NCBI GenBank assembly: GCA_040902885.1
Contig: JBBDWK010000018.1
Span: 1-41,813 of the forward strand
DNA length: 41,813 nucleotides
From: JBBDWK01 sp040902885
GTDB taxonomy: Bacteria; Acidobacteriota; Terriglobia; Bryobacterales; Bryobacteraceae
Reading direction: 5' to 3'
The notes beneath the pieces are model-generated. The model worked only from the letters and a program-made list of their open reading frames with translations, ran no database searches and had not been told where the DNA came from. Positions 1 to 9,495 of the stretch are shown here, in pieces. How positions within the stretch are numbered: the first letter of the stretch is position 1; each line of letters starts with the position of its first letter. Position numbers and translations under genes: made by a program.

Positions 1-92
1 TGTTCCAATCGGAGCCTTGACGTCGGCACTTTGGGGTGATACGTTCCCCAACAAGCCGGTGAACACCGCCGGATTTCGCGAGGAGTTAGCCT

Positions 93-3000
93 ATGACACG
101 CAACGTGAGAGCAAGGGATTTTTTGTGCTCGCTTCCTTTGATCCTCGCGGTCGCGGCAATTGCGACTGCACAGGACTACCGTGGCAAAGTTCAGGGCGTT
201 GTCTCCGATGCCAGCAAGGCGGCCGTGGCCGGCGCCAAGGTAAGCCTGAAGAACGTCAACACCGGGGTCGAGAACGTCAAACAGACCGACGCGACCGGCG
301 CGTACGCATTCGACTTCGTTACACCTGGAACGTATTCGGTCTCCATTGAGGCCGCGGGCTTCCAGAAGTTCCTGCAGGACAACATCACCGTGCTCACGCG
401 CGGTGACGTGTCCGTAAACGCCCAATTGACTATCGGAGCCGTTGCGGAAACGGTCACCGTATCCGAGCTGGTGGCAACCGTCCAGTTCAACACCAGCACC
501 ATGACCACCATGGTGACGGGGCAGTTGCTGAAGGACGTGCCGATTTTGGCGCGCAACCCCTTCACGCTGGCGCTGCTGAACCCGGCCGTCATCAACCGGT
601 ATTGGGATGTTGCGCATCGGAACCCCTTCTTCATGTGGTCCAACTCCGGTATGGACGTAGGCGGCCAGACGGGAGGCAAGAATGATCAGCTGCTGGACGG
701 CGTGCCCCTCGGCTACGCGGCTCGCGGCTCTTACAACGCTCCCATGGACGCCGTGCAGGAGGTGGCTGTACAGCAGAACGCGGTGGATTCAGAGTTTGGC
801 TTCTCGGCCGGCGGCGTGCTGAACCTCTCCATGAAGTCCGGCACAAACGACTTCCACGGCACGGCCTACTACTTCGGCCGGAACCCAAGGTTGAACGCAG
901 TCAGCAACCGTCTGGCCGGAACCGAGAGCGTCGTTAAGAACCATATCTGGGGCGGCACAATTGGCAACCCAGTTATCAAGAACAAGCTGTTCAGCTACTT
1001 CAGTTATGAACAGTGGAAGTCCACGCAGCCCCAGAACACCATCGCAACCCTTCCTACGGACCTGGAGCGCGCCGGCGATTTCTCGCGCACATTCGCTCCT
1101 TCGGGCGCCCTGCGGACGATTTACGATCCGTTCACCACCACCTTCAACCCGGCTGCCAATGCGGCCACCCGCCTGCCGTTCCCGGGGAACATCATCCCAA
1201 GCGACCGCATCGATCCCACGGGTCAGAAGGTCGTCAACGACTTGTGGAAGCCGAACAACGCCGGTAGCGATATCACAGGCATCAACAACTACCGGAAATC
1301 GTATTACTGGTGGCAAAAGTACTGGAACATCAGCGAGCGCGTGGACTACAACATCAACGACAAGTGGCGCCTGTACGCCCGCTTCTCGAAGTACCAGACG
1401 CGTCTGGATAACCCCAACCACGGCGGCACCATTGCCGTTCGGTCGGATAACGGCGGCATTATGGATGCCCTCAACGCGGCGGCGGATGTTCTGTATATGC
1501 TGTCGCCCCGCACCACCCTCAATTTCCGCTATGGCGCCACATACATGGAGGACGAATACGATTCCGATTGGGCGAAAGTGCCGGAGAGCGTGTGGGACAA
1601 CCTGTTTCCCTCGGGTTGGTATAAGCCCGTCCTCAAAGATCTGCCCGGCATCTACTACCCCAGCTTCAGCTTCAATGGCAATGGTTCTGTCAGCGCCGGG
1701 CTGGGCAGTTGGTGGCAGGTGCGCGGCCGCGTTCATAGCGGCAATGCCACCATCACCCACGACCGGGGCATCCACCGTATGAAAGCAGGCTACCAGTTGC
1801 GCCACAGTTACGACCACAACGGCCTGCCGTCGGTAGGTAATTTCGCCTTCAATGCCGTGGACACCGGCAACACCTTCATCAACCACGACGCGCGCTCCAG
1901 CGGAAGCCAGTTCGCTTCCGCGCTCCTGGGCGTGTTGAACACCGGCGATGCCTCAATCAGCCCGATGTTCCACAATGCCTACCAGCAGTGGGGCGTGTTC
2001 TTCCAGGACGATGTGAAGCTGACGCGTAACCTCACGCTCAACCTCGGGCTCCGCTACGAGTACGAAAACGGTTCCAAAGACGACCAGTTGATGTTTTCCC
2101 GCTTCCTCGACTTGACCAGCCCAATTCCGGAATTTCAGGGCGCGAATGCTCCCCGGATGCCGTCGCAAGTCACCGATATCGCCAGCGTCAACTATCAGTT
2201 CAACGGCGCATGGACGTTCACCGACGAACAGAATCCGCGCACATATCCCGGCAAATGGAACTTGCTGCCGCGTGCCGGTTTGGCTTACCGCCTGAACGAC
2301 AGCAGCGCGCTGCGGGCTGGCTGGGCGCGCTACGCCGTGCCGTTCAAGGGCGCCTGGACCGAGGGTTTGGGCTCTATCCCGCTGGACGGTTTCTCCCAGC
2401 AAACCTTAGTCGAGAACCCGGTTCAGGGTGTGCCGAAGGCCGTAATAAGCAACCCGTTCCCGGTTTCCAACCCGGTCGTGGAGCCGGTGGGCAAGGGCCG
2501 CGGCCGCTACACGAACACGGGCAATCCAGCCTGGTGGTTCTACCAGGACCTGAAACGGTCCATCAACGATCGGTTCAACGTCTCCTACCAGCGTCAGTTA
2601 CCCGGGGCGTTCATGATCGATACCACTTTTTTCATGAACCTGGGGCATAACGCCCTGGCCGCGAACATGTGGGGTGGAAGCGAGCAGATCAACCGCAACA
2701 TGGTAGACCCCAATCTGGTGTACCAGCACAAGGGCGCAGTGGACGTAGCCGTTCCAAATCCGTTCTATCAGGTTCTGCCTACGGACAAAATGCCTGGCAA
2801 TCTGCGCAACCGGCAGACGGTAGCCGTGCGCGACCTGCTGCGGCCCTATCCGCACTACGGCGACTTGAACGAGCGCCTGAATGAGGGATGGAGCACCCGC
2901 TACTACGCGCTTCAGATCAAGTTGGACCGCCGCTTCGCAAACGGCCTCAGCGGGACCATAGGCTACAACTACAACCGCGAAGCGCGCGACTTGTGGTTCA

Positions 3001-3566
3001 ACGACATCGACCAATACGCAAACCGGTTTACGTTGATGGACACGCGCGAACCCCGCCACAACCTCCGCATGGCCGGCACCTGGGAAGTGCCAGTCGGAAG
3101 GGGCCGGAAGTACCTGGCTGGCGTGAACCCGCTAGTCGATGCCATTATCGGCGGCTGGGCCACCAGTCACTTGTTGATGTGGAACAATGGTCCACGGCTC
3201 ACCTTCGGAGCGGCGATTGCTCCAACCGAGAGCCCTAAGATCGACAACCCGACTCGCGACGGGTACTTCGACACCTCGAATTTCGCCCAAAATCCTGCCT
3301 ACACGCCGCGCACGAATCCTTATTACTACGGCAACCTGCGCGGATTCGGCTTCTGGAGCCTGGACAGTACCTTGTCCAAGTACTTCCGGATCACGGAGCG
3401 CGTGAAGTTCGAACTCCGCATGGAGTTCTACAATATGCCGAACGCCTTCATGCCCAGCCAGCCGGACGTGGGCAGCGTCACTAGCTCGACCTTTGGTAAG
3501 AGCACGAACATCGCGGGCGGCAACTACGGCCGCGAAATCCAGTACACGGGCCGCATTCACTTCTAG
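93..3566 (+). CDS. TonB-dependent receptor, carboxypeptidase-regulatory-like type (Oar-like)
   Basis: Outer-membrane protein of 1157 residues, predicted to import a large substrate with energy from TonB; the substrate is not known. Residues 1-26 are a signal peptide ending in ATAQ. Residues about 30-115 form a carboxypeptidase-regulatory-like beta-sandwich (GVVSDASKAAVAGAKVSL, GTYSVSIEAAGF). A plug domain follows to about residue 250 (QLLDGVPL, then GGVLNLSMKSGTNDFHG), and the rest is a long beta-barrel with repeated Tyr/Asn-rich strands such as LNLGLRYEYENG. The chain ends in Phe (GRIHF), as expected for a barrel closing strand. The ATG at 93 has AGGAG at 81-85, a good spacing. The family is expanded in Acidobacteriota and is typical of oligosaccharide or peptide uptake. 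Family assignment is firm; the ligand is open. Confidence 0.93.
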   Translation: MTRNVRARDFLCSLPLILAVAAIATAQDYRGKVQGVVSDASKAAVAGAKVSLKNVNTGVENVKQTDATGAYAFDFVTPGTYSVSIEAAGFQKFLQDNITVLTRGDVSVNAQLTIGAVAETVTVSELVATVQFNTSTMTTMVTGQLLKDVPILARNPFTLALLNPAVINRYWDVAHRNPFFMWSNSGMDVGGQTGGKNDQLLDGVPLGYAARGSYNAPMDAVQEVAVQQNAVDSEFGFSAGGVLNLSMKSGTNDFHGTAYYFGRNPRLNAVSNRLAGTESVVKNHIWGGTIGNPVIKNKLFSYFSYEQWKSTQPQNTIATLPTDLERAGDFSRTFAPSGALRTIYDPFTTTFNPAANAATRLPFPGNIIPSDRIDPTGQKVVNDLWKPNNAGSDITGINNYRKSYYWWQKYWNISERVDYNINDKWRLYARFSKYQTRLDNPNHGGTIAVRSDNGGIMDALNAAADVLYMLSPRTTLNFRYGATYMEDEYDSDWAKVPESVWDNLFPSGWYKPVLKDLPGIYYPSFSFNGNGSVSAGLGSWWQVRGRVHSGNATITHDRGIHRMKAGYQLRHSYDHNGLPSVGNFAFNAVDTGNTFINHDARSSGSQFASALLGVLNTGDASISPMFHNAYQQWGVFFQDDVKLTRNLTLNLGLRYEYENGSKDDQLMFSRFLDLTSPIPEFQGANAPRMPSQVTDIASVNYQFNGAWTFTDEQNPRTYPGKWNLLPRAGLAYRLNDSSALRAGWARYAVPFKGAWTEGLGSIPLDGFSQQTLVENPVQGVPKAVISNPFPVSNPVVEPVGKGRGRYTNTGNPAWWFYQDLKRSINDRFNVSYQRQLPGAFMIDTTFFMNLGHNALAANMWGGSEQINRNMVDPNLVYQHKGAVDVAVPNPFYQVLPTDKMPGNLRNRQTVAVRDLLRPYPHYGDLNERLNEGWSTRYYALQIKLDRRFANGLSGTIGYNYNREARDLWFNDIDQYANRFTLMDTREPRHNLRMAGTWEVPVGRGRKYLAGVNPLVDAIIGGWATSHLLMWNNGPRLTFGAAIAPTESPKIDNPTRDGYFDTSNFAQNPAYTPRTNPYYYGNLRGFGFWSLDSTLSKYFRITERVKFELRMEFYNMPNAFMPSQPDVGSVTSSTFGKSTNIAGGNYGREIQYTGRIHF

Positions 3567-3576
3567 TTCGGCAACT

Positions 3577-3630
3577 GCTCCTTCACGGTCGCGGCTCCGT
3601 AAGCCCTTCAGGGCCGCGACCGTGAGCGGA
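3577..3630. repeat. GC-rich hairpin repeat, copy 1
   Basis: An intergenic inverted repeat between the convergent receptor and DUF1080 genes. Arms TCACGGTCGCGGC (3583-3595) and GCCGCGACCGTGA (3613-3625) are perfectly complementary over 13 bp with a 17-nt loop. The arm core GCCGCGACC plus a flanking AGCGG recurs near 23390 and 41660, so this is one of a dispersed family. It could also end transcription from both sides, although no T-run follows. Confidence 0.75.
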
Positions 3631-3717
3631 CGTTTCACACTTTGTGGCGCTCGAAGAATTCGCCCGCATTGAACAGGCGCACGCCTTGCCGAACAACTCC
3701 CGTCGCTCACGGCGCCA

Positions 3718-4353
3718 TCAGCGCTTCGAAAGATCGCGGATGTAGATGTCCTTGAACTTCATGTTCCCCAGACCGCCGGAGTGCAGTTGCAGCGCGATAT
3801 AGCCGTCGGACGACTTCGGTGTGGGATCGGTGAAGTCCACCATCACGACGCCGTTCAGCCGCGAGACGTAGCGGTTGCCTTCCACCTTCAGCAGGAAGTC
3901 GTTCCAGTCGTTGGGGCGGACCACCAGCTCGTTCTCGGGCGCGGGCCAGACGATCCACTGCCGCCCGTCGCCATAAACGCCGCCGTTGTGGTGGCCTAGG
4001 GCACGGTCGATCTCGAACTGCAAACCCTGCGATACACTGGCCGTGCCGGGCTTGAAATCCACGTGGAAGAATACGCCGCTGTTGCCGTCCGCTTCGCACT
4101 TGAAGCGCAGCGACATATGGAAGTCCTTGTACTTCTTCTCGGTCCTCAGGTAGCCGTACTCTTTCGTGATGCCTACGCCGTGAATGACGCCGTCCTCCAC
4201 TTCCCACTTCTCGTTGCCGACTTTCACCCAGTTGGTGAGGTCCTTGCCGTTAAACAGCGAGACCCACTCTTCATTGGGAAGCGGAGGGCGCCTTTCTCGC
4301 TGGGCGAAGGCCACGGTGGCCAGGAGAGACAGGACAAGCAGTGTGTGTTTCAT
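3718..4353 (-). CDS. DUF1080 (3-keto-disaccharide hydrolase-like) secreted protein
   Basis: Secreted protein of 211 residues with a short signal peptide (MKHTLLVLSLLATVAFAQ). The mature chain opens with the DUF1080 hallmark SLFNGKDLTNW and continues through WEVEDGVIHG, KYKDFHMSLRFK, GNSGVFFHVD and GYIALQLHSG, the concanavalin-like sandwich pattern of the family. DUF1080 proteins are periplasmic or surface enzymes or binding modules linked to sugar breakdown, some acting as 3-keto-glycoside hydrolases. It lies 32 bp after the next minus-strand receptor gene and may be cotranscribed with it, but its own TATGAT element lies just upstream of the ATG. Length is normal for the family. The substrate cannot be read from sequence. 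Confidence 0.9.
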   Translation of the reverse strand: MKHTLLVLSLLATVAFAQRERRPPLPNEEWVSLFNGKDLTNWVKVGNEKWEVEDGVIHGVGITKEYGYLRTEKKYKDFHMSLRFKCEADGNSGVFFHVDFKPGTASVSQGLQFEIDRALGHHNGGVYGDGRQWIVWPAPENELVVRPNDWNDFLLKVEGNRYVSRLNGVVMVDFTDPTPKSSDGYIALQLHSGGLGNMKFKDIYIRDLSKR

Positions 4354-4385
4354 GAGAATACTGAAACATCATAGCGCGAGGCTGG

Positions 4386-6860
4386 TCACTTGCGGCCCAG
4401 CCATCGGATACGGAAATTCGTGGTCCTTCCCTGGCCGCCATAGAAGGTGAGAAATTGCGCCGCGGCCGTGTTGTTGTTCACCAGGGTGGGATTCCGCCGG
4501 TTGGTGATATTGTTGAGGCCCATCCGGAATGCCCAGCGGTAGCCCCGGAATACAAAACGCCGCTCGGCGTGTATGTTCAGCTCAAAGTACGTGGGAAAGC
4601 GGAGGGAGTTGACCTTGCCCTGCAGCCGCCCTTCGTCGTCCTGAATCGAGAATGGGAAGCCCGTCCGCCAGTCCATCAGATAGGAGGTTGACCAGTTCTT
4701 CCAGAACGTGGGCAGCACGCCCCAACTGACCAGCCGGTTGGGCGTGTCCCAGGGCATCGGCCCCACATTCTCGGTAATGATGATGGGGTCGTCCACGTTT
4801 ACGTCCACCACGGCGTTGGAGAACGCGCGCGACCGGGTGTAGCCGCCCATTACCTCGTATTGCGTGCCGAAGGTTTTACGGAGCTGCACGTGCAGCGAGT
4901 CGAACCGGTCGCGCCGGTCGTTGCCCAGCCGGTAGATGGCGTCGAAAGTGGTCGCGCCGAAGGCCTCCAGCAGATCGGGCGGTGCGGGCCGGTCGGCGGT
5001 GATCGAATTTGCGTAAGTAAAGCCGTCATAGCCGCGCTTGCGCAGCCAGTCCACGCGCACGTAAAGGTTCCATGGCAACGCCTGCGCCAGCCCCAAACTC
5101 CAGTTTCCGTAGCGAGAGCTGCGCAGATCGGTGGACCGGTCAATGCTGTACAGGCTTACCGCGGGGCCGCGCCCGATGCTGCCGTCGCGCTGAAAGTAGG
5201 TGGTCAGCGAGTACTGGTCGAGCGGACGGGTAAAGAGCCGCAGGCTGGTGGCATCGAATACGATCGCATAGCCGCCCGAGATCCTCGTATGCTCCAATCC
5301 CCAGGGGGACCAGGCGAAGCCGATGCGCGGCGATGCTCTGTGGTTCCCCAGAATCCTGTCCCAGTCATGGCGTAACCCGGCTTCGATGGTCAGATTCGAC
5401 TTCGCCCGCCAGGCGTCCTGAATGTAGGCTCCACTCTCCCAGTTGGACTCGCTCAGCCGGCCGCTTCCGGCGAAGAGCACGCGGCGCAGCGCCGTTCTGC
5501 CGTTGCCGTAATAGTCGATGCCCGTGCGGCGCGCATCCTGCCAGTAGCTCACGCGGTTCAGATCGACGCCCATCTTCAGCCTGTGACCGCCTCGCCAGCT
5601 GAACGAAGGCAGAAAAAAATTTCCGAGGAGCTGATCGCGCGACGCTTTGCGCGTGGCGTCCATGAAGTAGGTGCCGCCCTTGCCTTCGGGCCTGAACACG
5701 TAGAGGTTGTGTCCCTGCGGAATCTCGCGCCCGAACGTGCGGTTGGCCGCGTAGCCGATCTCGAACAGCGCGCCGCGCGTGAAATACATCTGGTCTTTCA
5801 CATGGACGAACCACTGCCGCGAGCGCCGGTCCACCGTGGTTTCGATGGGGTCCAGCACGCTCAAACCGGTGCGCGGGGCGTTCCAGTAATTGACGAGAAA
5901 TCCGGTATAGAGGATGTTGGAGGGCGTCAGGTTGATCTGGTTCCGGAGCAGATTGCTGTAGCGCCAGCTCTTCATCGTGTCCGGACCCTCCTGTATGTCT
6001 TCGAGCCGCGTCTGGTCGTAGCGCGCGTCCAGACTGTTGGAGAACCATGCACGGCCCTTGACGATCGGTCCCGAGAGATTCACGCGCGGCGTCCAGTTTC
6101 CGATCATCAGCCCCTTGCGGTTCTCGATGCCCGGAACGAAGTTGGTGCCGGAATAGCGCAGCTTGTCGTCTCCCGAGGTGGTCTTCACCGCCAGTGTGCC
6201 CGCCGAGCCTTTGCCGTATTCCGCCGAAAAGCGGCCGGAGTACAGTTCCACCTCCTGAACGCTCTCCACGCTGAGCCGGCTTTCGAAACGTCCGGTGAGC
6301 GGATCGCTCACGTTGAACCCGTCCAGGGTATAGAGCGTCTGGTCTTCCGACCCGCCGTTGATGTGGATGCCGCCTCTGGAATCCTGCACCACGCCGGGTA
6401 CGATGCGCAGGGCATTGCGCAGGCTGTTGGTGGAGGGAAACGGCACGAAGAGAATTTGCTTGCCCGTGAGGGTCTCCTGGGAGGCAACCTGCGTCGCGTC
6501 CACGGTATTGAGAACCGCCGGGACATCGACCGATTCGAACACGGCGCGCGCGCGGTTCAACTCCAACGCGATCTCATTGTTCCCATCCTGCAACTCGATC
6601 AGCCGCTCTTTGAGCCGAAAGAAGCCTTCGCGTTCGGCGGCTATGGGGAAGGCGCCGGGCGCGGGCGCGGCGAGATGGAAGACTCCGGTGGCATCGGTCG
6701 CGGCTTCTAGGCGTTCGGGCACGGTGAGGAAAACTTTGGCGCCGGCTACGGGCGCGCCGGTCTCATCGGTGACGCGGCCGGTGAGACGCACCTCCGCCCC
6801 GAAAGCCATGCTTGCGAAAACGCCTAAACAGACGACCCGCGTGCCAAAACCCCGGCCCAT
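4386..6860 (-). CDS. TonB-dependent receptor with regulatory-like N-terminal domain
   Basis: Outer-membrane receptor of 824 residues, shorter than the other three here. A signal peptide (to about residue 22, ending AFGAE) precedes a carboxypeptidase-regulatory-like domain (LTGRVTDETGAPVAGAKVF). The plug domain contains NSLRNALRIVPGVVQD, GSEDQTLYTLDGFNVSDP and YSGRFSAEYGKGSAGTLAV, a clearer plug than in the Oar-like paralogues. The barrel follows and includes the typical late motif FRMGLNNITNRRNP. The last strand ends FRIRWLGRK, so the final residue is not aromatic. The start ATG lies about 13 nt after a TATAGT element on the minus strand; the ribosome site (GGTGAA) is weak. It precedes the DUF1080 gene on the same strand and the two may form a uptake/processing unit. 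Confidence 0.92.
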   Translation of the reverse strand: MGRGFGTRVVCLGVFASMAFGAEVRLTGRVTDETGAPVAGAKVFLTVPERLEAATDATGVFHLAAPAPGAFPIAAEREGFFRLKERLIELQDGNNEIALELNRARAVFESVDVPAVLNTVDATQVASQETLTGKQILFVPFPSTNSLRNALRIVPGVVQDSRGGIHINGGSEDQTLYTLDGFNVSDPLTGRFESRLSVESVQEVELYSGRFSAEYGKGSAGTLAVKTTSGDDKLRYSGTNFVPGIENRKGLMIGNWTPRVNLSGPIVKGRAWFSNSLDARYDQTRLEDIQEGPDTMKSWRYSNLLRNQINLTPSNILYTGFLVNYWNAPRTGLSVLDPIETTVDRRSRQWFVHVKDQMYFTRGALFEIGYAANRTFGREIPQGHNLYVFRPEGKGGTYFMDATRKASRDQLLGNFFLPSFSWRGGHRLKMGVDLNRVSYWQDARRTGIDYYGNGRTALRRVLFAGSGRLSESNWESGAYIQDAWRAKSNLTIEAGLRHDWDRILGNHRASPRIGFAWSPWGLEHTRISGGYAIVFDATSLRLFTRPLDQYSLTTYFQRDGSIGRGPAVSLYSIDRSTDLRSSRYGNWSLGLAQALPWNLYVRVDWLRKRGYDGFTYANSITADRPAPPDLLEAFGATTFDAIYRLGNDRRDRFDSLHVQLRKTFGTQYEVMGGYTRSRAFSNAVVDVNVDDPIIITENVGPMPWDTPNRLVSWGVLPTFWKNWSTSYLMDWRTGFPFSIQDDEGRLQGKVNSLRFPTYFELNIHAERRFVFRGYRWAFRMGLNNITNRRNPTLVNNNTAAAQFLTFYGGQGRTTNFRIRWLGRK

Positions 6861-6932
6861 ATTTCACCCAAGAGCAGATACTATACAACGCGCGGCACAC
6901 GAATGTCGTAACCCTGGCGGTGGAAGACGGGT

Positions 6933-7326
6933 TCAGTCTGCTGCGGATCCAACCACAAGATCGAGGCCGGCAGCTTCGGCGAACGCCCGAAAGTCCCGAT
7001 CTCGCGTAAGGAGAGGAATCCCACGGTCGACACAGCTCTGGGCGATCAGGGCATCTCCGAGGCGCGCCTTACGCCGCTTTCCCAGCACTTGCGCTCGCAA
7101 CGCGCCCGCCCGTTGCCAATGGCCGGCTTTGACCTCGATCAGAGGAACTTCTGAGAGGGTTTGTGCAACGTCCGAAGGGAGCTTCGGGTCGCTTAGCACT
7201 TCGGTGAGAACGACGGGCGCCATCAGCACCTGCCGGTCCTCCAGCGCCCTATCGAGCAGTTGTGCGTCCTCGCCGCCATCTCCTTGCAGGAAGGCGATCC
7301 ATGTACTGGGTGTCGGCGGCTATCAC
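6933..7326 (-). pseudogene. VapC-like PIN toxin broken by a +1 frameshift
   Basis: A PIN-domain RNase toxin that cannot be read through. A GTG at 7326-7324 overlaps the vapB stop as GTGA and begins VIAADTQY, the usual PIN start with its first acidic residue. One extra nucleotide near 7302 then shifts the frame; beyond it the protein resumes as WIAFLQGDGGEDAQLL, then VVLTEVL, ARLGDALIAQ and LLTRDRDF. Removing one base gives a continuous chain of 130 residues that keeps all four PIN acidic positions. The largest intact remnant, from an internal ATG at 7229, is 98 residues and lacks the first catalytic Asp, so it should not be an active nuclease. A sequencing error is possible, but the adjacent antitoxin is damaged too. 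Confidence 0.75.
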
Positions 7327-7525
7327 CGGTCGGCCTTCAGCTCAGCCAAGGTGCGCGAGAAGCGAACCTTGCCCCGGAGCTGACGTAGCCGAGCATAGGT
7401 CTGCGATGCCGCAACTAGCTGCAGGCCGGTACGGACGGTCTGGGTGATGCCGGCGCCCGTGGCTTGTTGTGCCTTCTCAAGAACGTCCTGCGGCACCTCG
7501 ACGGTGATCTTGCGCGCTATCCCAT
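7323..7525 (-). pseudogene. VapB-like antitoxin with a frameshifted start
   Basis: Reading the minus strand gives ARKITVEVPQDVLEKA followed by GITQTVRTGLQLVAA and ending LAELKADR, the shape of a short VapB antitoxin with an N-terminal DNA-binding strand and C-terminal toxin-binding tail. The frame has no usable start: the only fitting ATG (7525-7523) is one base out of phase, running into TAG after two codons. Adding one base to the GGG run after it restores MGIARKIT. The stop overlaps the vapC GTG as GTGA, the standard coupled arrangement. Rescue from an internal GTG would lose the first beta-strand. The family call rests on motif recognition and on the linked PIN gene. Confidence 0.65.
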
Positions 7526-7921
7526 TGCGTCACCACCATACCATATTCGGCACCAGTATCAACTATGGCCTGGTTGTACTAGACAGGCAACGGGGAATTT
7601 ACCAACTAGAGATGTGGCTGAAACTTCCTGAAGAGTGCTCCGTTGCTCTTTGACAGCCCGACCTATTACATGGAGTGAAAACACCCCAGGAGCCCGTTGT
7701 CGCTCAAAGCCCAGCCGGAGAGCTGCCCTCCCCACAACTCAATCCGCTCCTCCGCGCCCGATCCCTCTCGATCGACGGCGCTTCTCGTATAAAGCTGCAC
7801 TTTCTCGGTATTATGAAACGCACATAAAAAATAAAGCTACTGGATGATTTAACATCTCGATCCTGTTGATGGAGGCTACCATTTTCACATGAGGGGGATG
7901 TCCGCCTCTGAAAATCCAAAC
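7526..7921. other. Non-coding stretch with no gene recognised
   Basis: About 400 bp between the broken antitoxin and the sugar dehydrogenase. The short open frames here have no recognisable protein character. Base composition drops toward A+T around 7795-7860, with TATAAA-like (7788-7793) and TATTAT-like strings that could belong to a promoter for the gene at 7936, but no convincing -35/-10 pair is seen. Confidence 0.5.
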
Positions 7922-7935
7922 GCAGGAGATCGTTC

Positions 7936-9450
7936 GTGTACGCAACTGTCAAAACCTATCCATATTTTCGTGTCGTTGTTTGCGTAGCGCTCGGCGTCGT
8001 GTTGACCGCCGCCTGGACCGGCTCGGTTCACCGGGTTGAGGCACAGGCTCCGACCGTTGTCGATCCCAATCTTGCGGTCCGGACCGTGGTCGGCGGGCTC
8101 ATCACCCCGACCACCATGGCTTTCCTCGGTCCGAGTGACATCCTTGTCCTCGAGAAGAACACCGGCAAGGTACAGCGTGTGGTCGGCGGGATCGTTCAGG
8201 CAACGCCCGTGCTCGACCTCGCCGTGAACTTCGGTTCTGAGCGGGGCCTGCTCGGCATCGCGCTGCATCCGAGCTTCCCGGTGAATCCAGGTGTCTACCT
8301 GTACTGGACGGAGAGCACTACGGGTGCTGACACCAGCGTCCTGAGTAATACGCCGCTGCTCGGCAACCGGGTTGATCGCTTTACCTGGGGTGGTTCGACT
8401 CTCACCTTCGATCGGAACATCATCCGGCTGCGAGCGATCCAACAAGATGCGGGGCAACCCGAGCGGGGCAATCACGATGGCGGCGTGATCCGCTTCGGGC
8501 CCAATGGAAAGCTCTACATTATCATCGGCGACGTGGGACGGCGTGGCCAATTACAGAATCTTCCGTGTGGACCGACGCCGACGTGCCCCGGGCCGACCGT
8601 CGACGACGATCAGTTTGGAGGACCCGAACCGGACAACGCCCACCTTACCGGCGTCATCCTGCGGCTCAACGACGACGGCACGGCGCCGCCCGACAATCCG
8701 TTCTTTAGCTTCGGCGCTCAGAAGGGCGGTGAAGTCGGCGCCAACATCCAAAGGATCTTCGCGTACGGAATCCGGAACAGCTTCGGAATGGCGTTCGATC
8801 CGATCTCCGGCGACCTATGGGAGCAGGAGAATGGCGACGACAGTTTCAGCGAACTGAACCGCGTGGAACCGGGTATGAACTCGGGCTGGGTACAGATTAT
8901 GGGGCCCGTCGACCGGATTGGGCAGTACAAAGCGATTGAGACCAGCACCGCGAGCGACCCGGTGACGGGAGGTGTCTACTTCGGCCTGCAGCAGATAAGA
9001 TGGCCTCCGACGCTGATTGCCGATACGCCTCAGGAAGCGCTGTCACGCCTGTTCGTGCTGCCCGGCTCGCACTTCAGCGATCCGGAGTTCAGTTGGAGGT
9101 TCGAGGTCGCCCCTGGTGGCATCGGGTTCATGAACGGCCGCGCACTCGGGCCCCAGTATCACGGCGACCTGTTCGTCGGAGGCGCCAGGGATTTCCTGGA
9201 AGGCGGTCACCTGTTCCGCCTCGAGGTGACCGGCAACCGCCGGAAGATCGGCGTGGATGACCCGAGACTCAAGGACCGCGTGGCCGACAACAACCACAAG
9301 TTCGACATCACCGAAAGCGAAAGCCTGCTGTTCGGCCGAAACTTCGGAGTTGTGACGGACATTCAGACGGGCCCGAACGGCAACCTGTTCGTCGTATCGC
9401 TTAGCCAAGGTGCGATCCACGAGATACATCGCACCCGCCCCGGCCGGTAG
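7936..9450 (+). CDS. PQQ-dependent glucose/sorbosone dehydrogenase family protein
   Basis: Exported six-bladed beta-propeller protein of 504 residues. The family oxidises aldose sugars or sorbosone in the periplasm with PQQ and passes electrons to the respiratory chain. The N-terminus is a signal peptide (hydrophobic to about residue 31, cleavage near VEAQA). Family motifs are GLLGIALHPSFP, NHDGGVIRFGPNGKLYI (N179, H180, the active-site loop), YGIRNSFGMAFDP (R280, N281) and ELNRVEPGMNSGW. The start is GTG at 7936 with AGGAG at 7924-7928; no ATG serves as well. It stands alone between a dead toxin-antitoxin locus and a receptor, with no PQQ genes nearby. Some members lack shown PQQ activity, so the substrate and even catalysis are inferred. 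Confidence 0.85.
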   Translation: MYATVKTYPYFRVVVCVALGVVLTAAWTGSVHRVEAQAPTVVDPNLAVRTVVGGLITPTTMAFLGPSDILVLEKNTGKVQRVVGGIVQATPVLDLAVNFGSERGLLGIALHPSFPVNPGVYLYWTESTTGADTSVLSNTPLLGNRVDRFTWGGSTLTFDRNIIRLRAIQQDAGQPERGNHDGGVIRFGPNGKLYIIIGDVGRRGQLQNLPCGPTPTCPGPTVDDDQFGGPEPDNAHLTGVILRLNDDGTAPPDNPFFSFGAQKGGEVGANIQRIFAYGIRNSFGMAFDPISGDLWEQENGDDSFSELNRVEPGMNSGWVQIMGPVDRIGQYKAIETSTASDPVTGGVYFGLQQIRWPPTLIADTPQEALSRLFVLPGSHFSDPEFSWRFEVAPGGIGFMNGRALGPQYHGDLFVGGARDFLEGGHLFRLEVTGNRRKIGVDDPRLKDRVADNNHKFDITESESLLFGRNFGVVTDIQTGPNGNLFVVSLSQGAIHEIHRTRPGR

Positions 9451-9495
9451 CTGCGGGTGGGAGGGCAATGAGCATCTCCATCTCGCGGTTGCTCG

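Noticed and set aside
17..349. Open frame at the left edge overlapping the first receptor start
   Set aside because: It becomes Arg/Gly-rich nonsense within the receptor gene, and the receptor has a clear ribosome site and signal peptide at 93.
789..1886. A 365-residue minus-strand frame inside the first receptor
   Set aside because: Low-complexity Val/Ala/Gly-rich translation with no recognisable motif; the receptor on the plus strand is certain.
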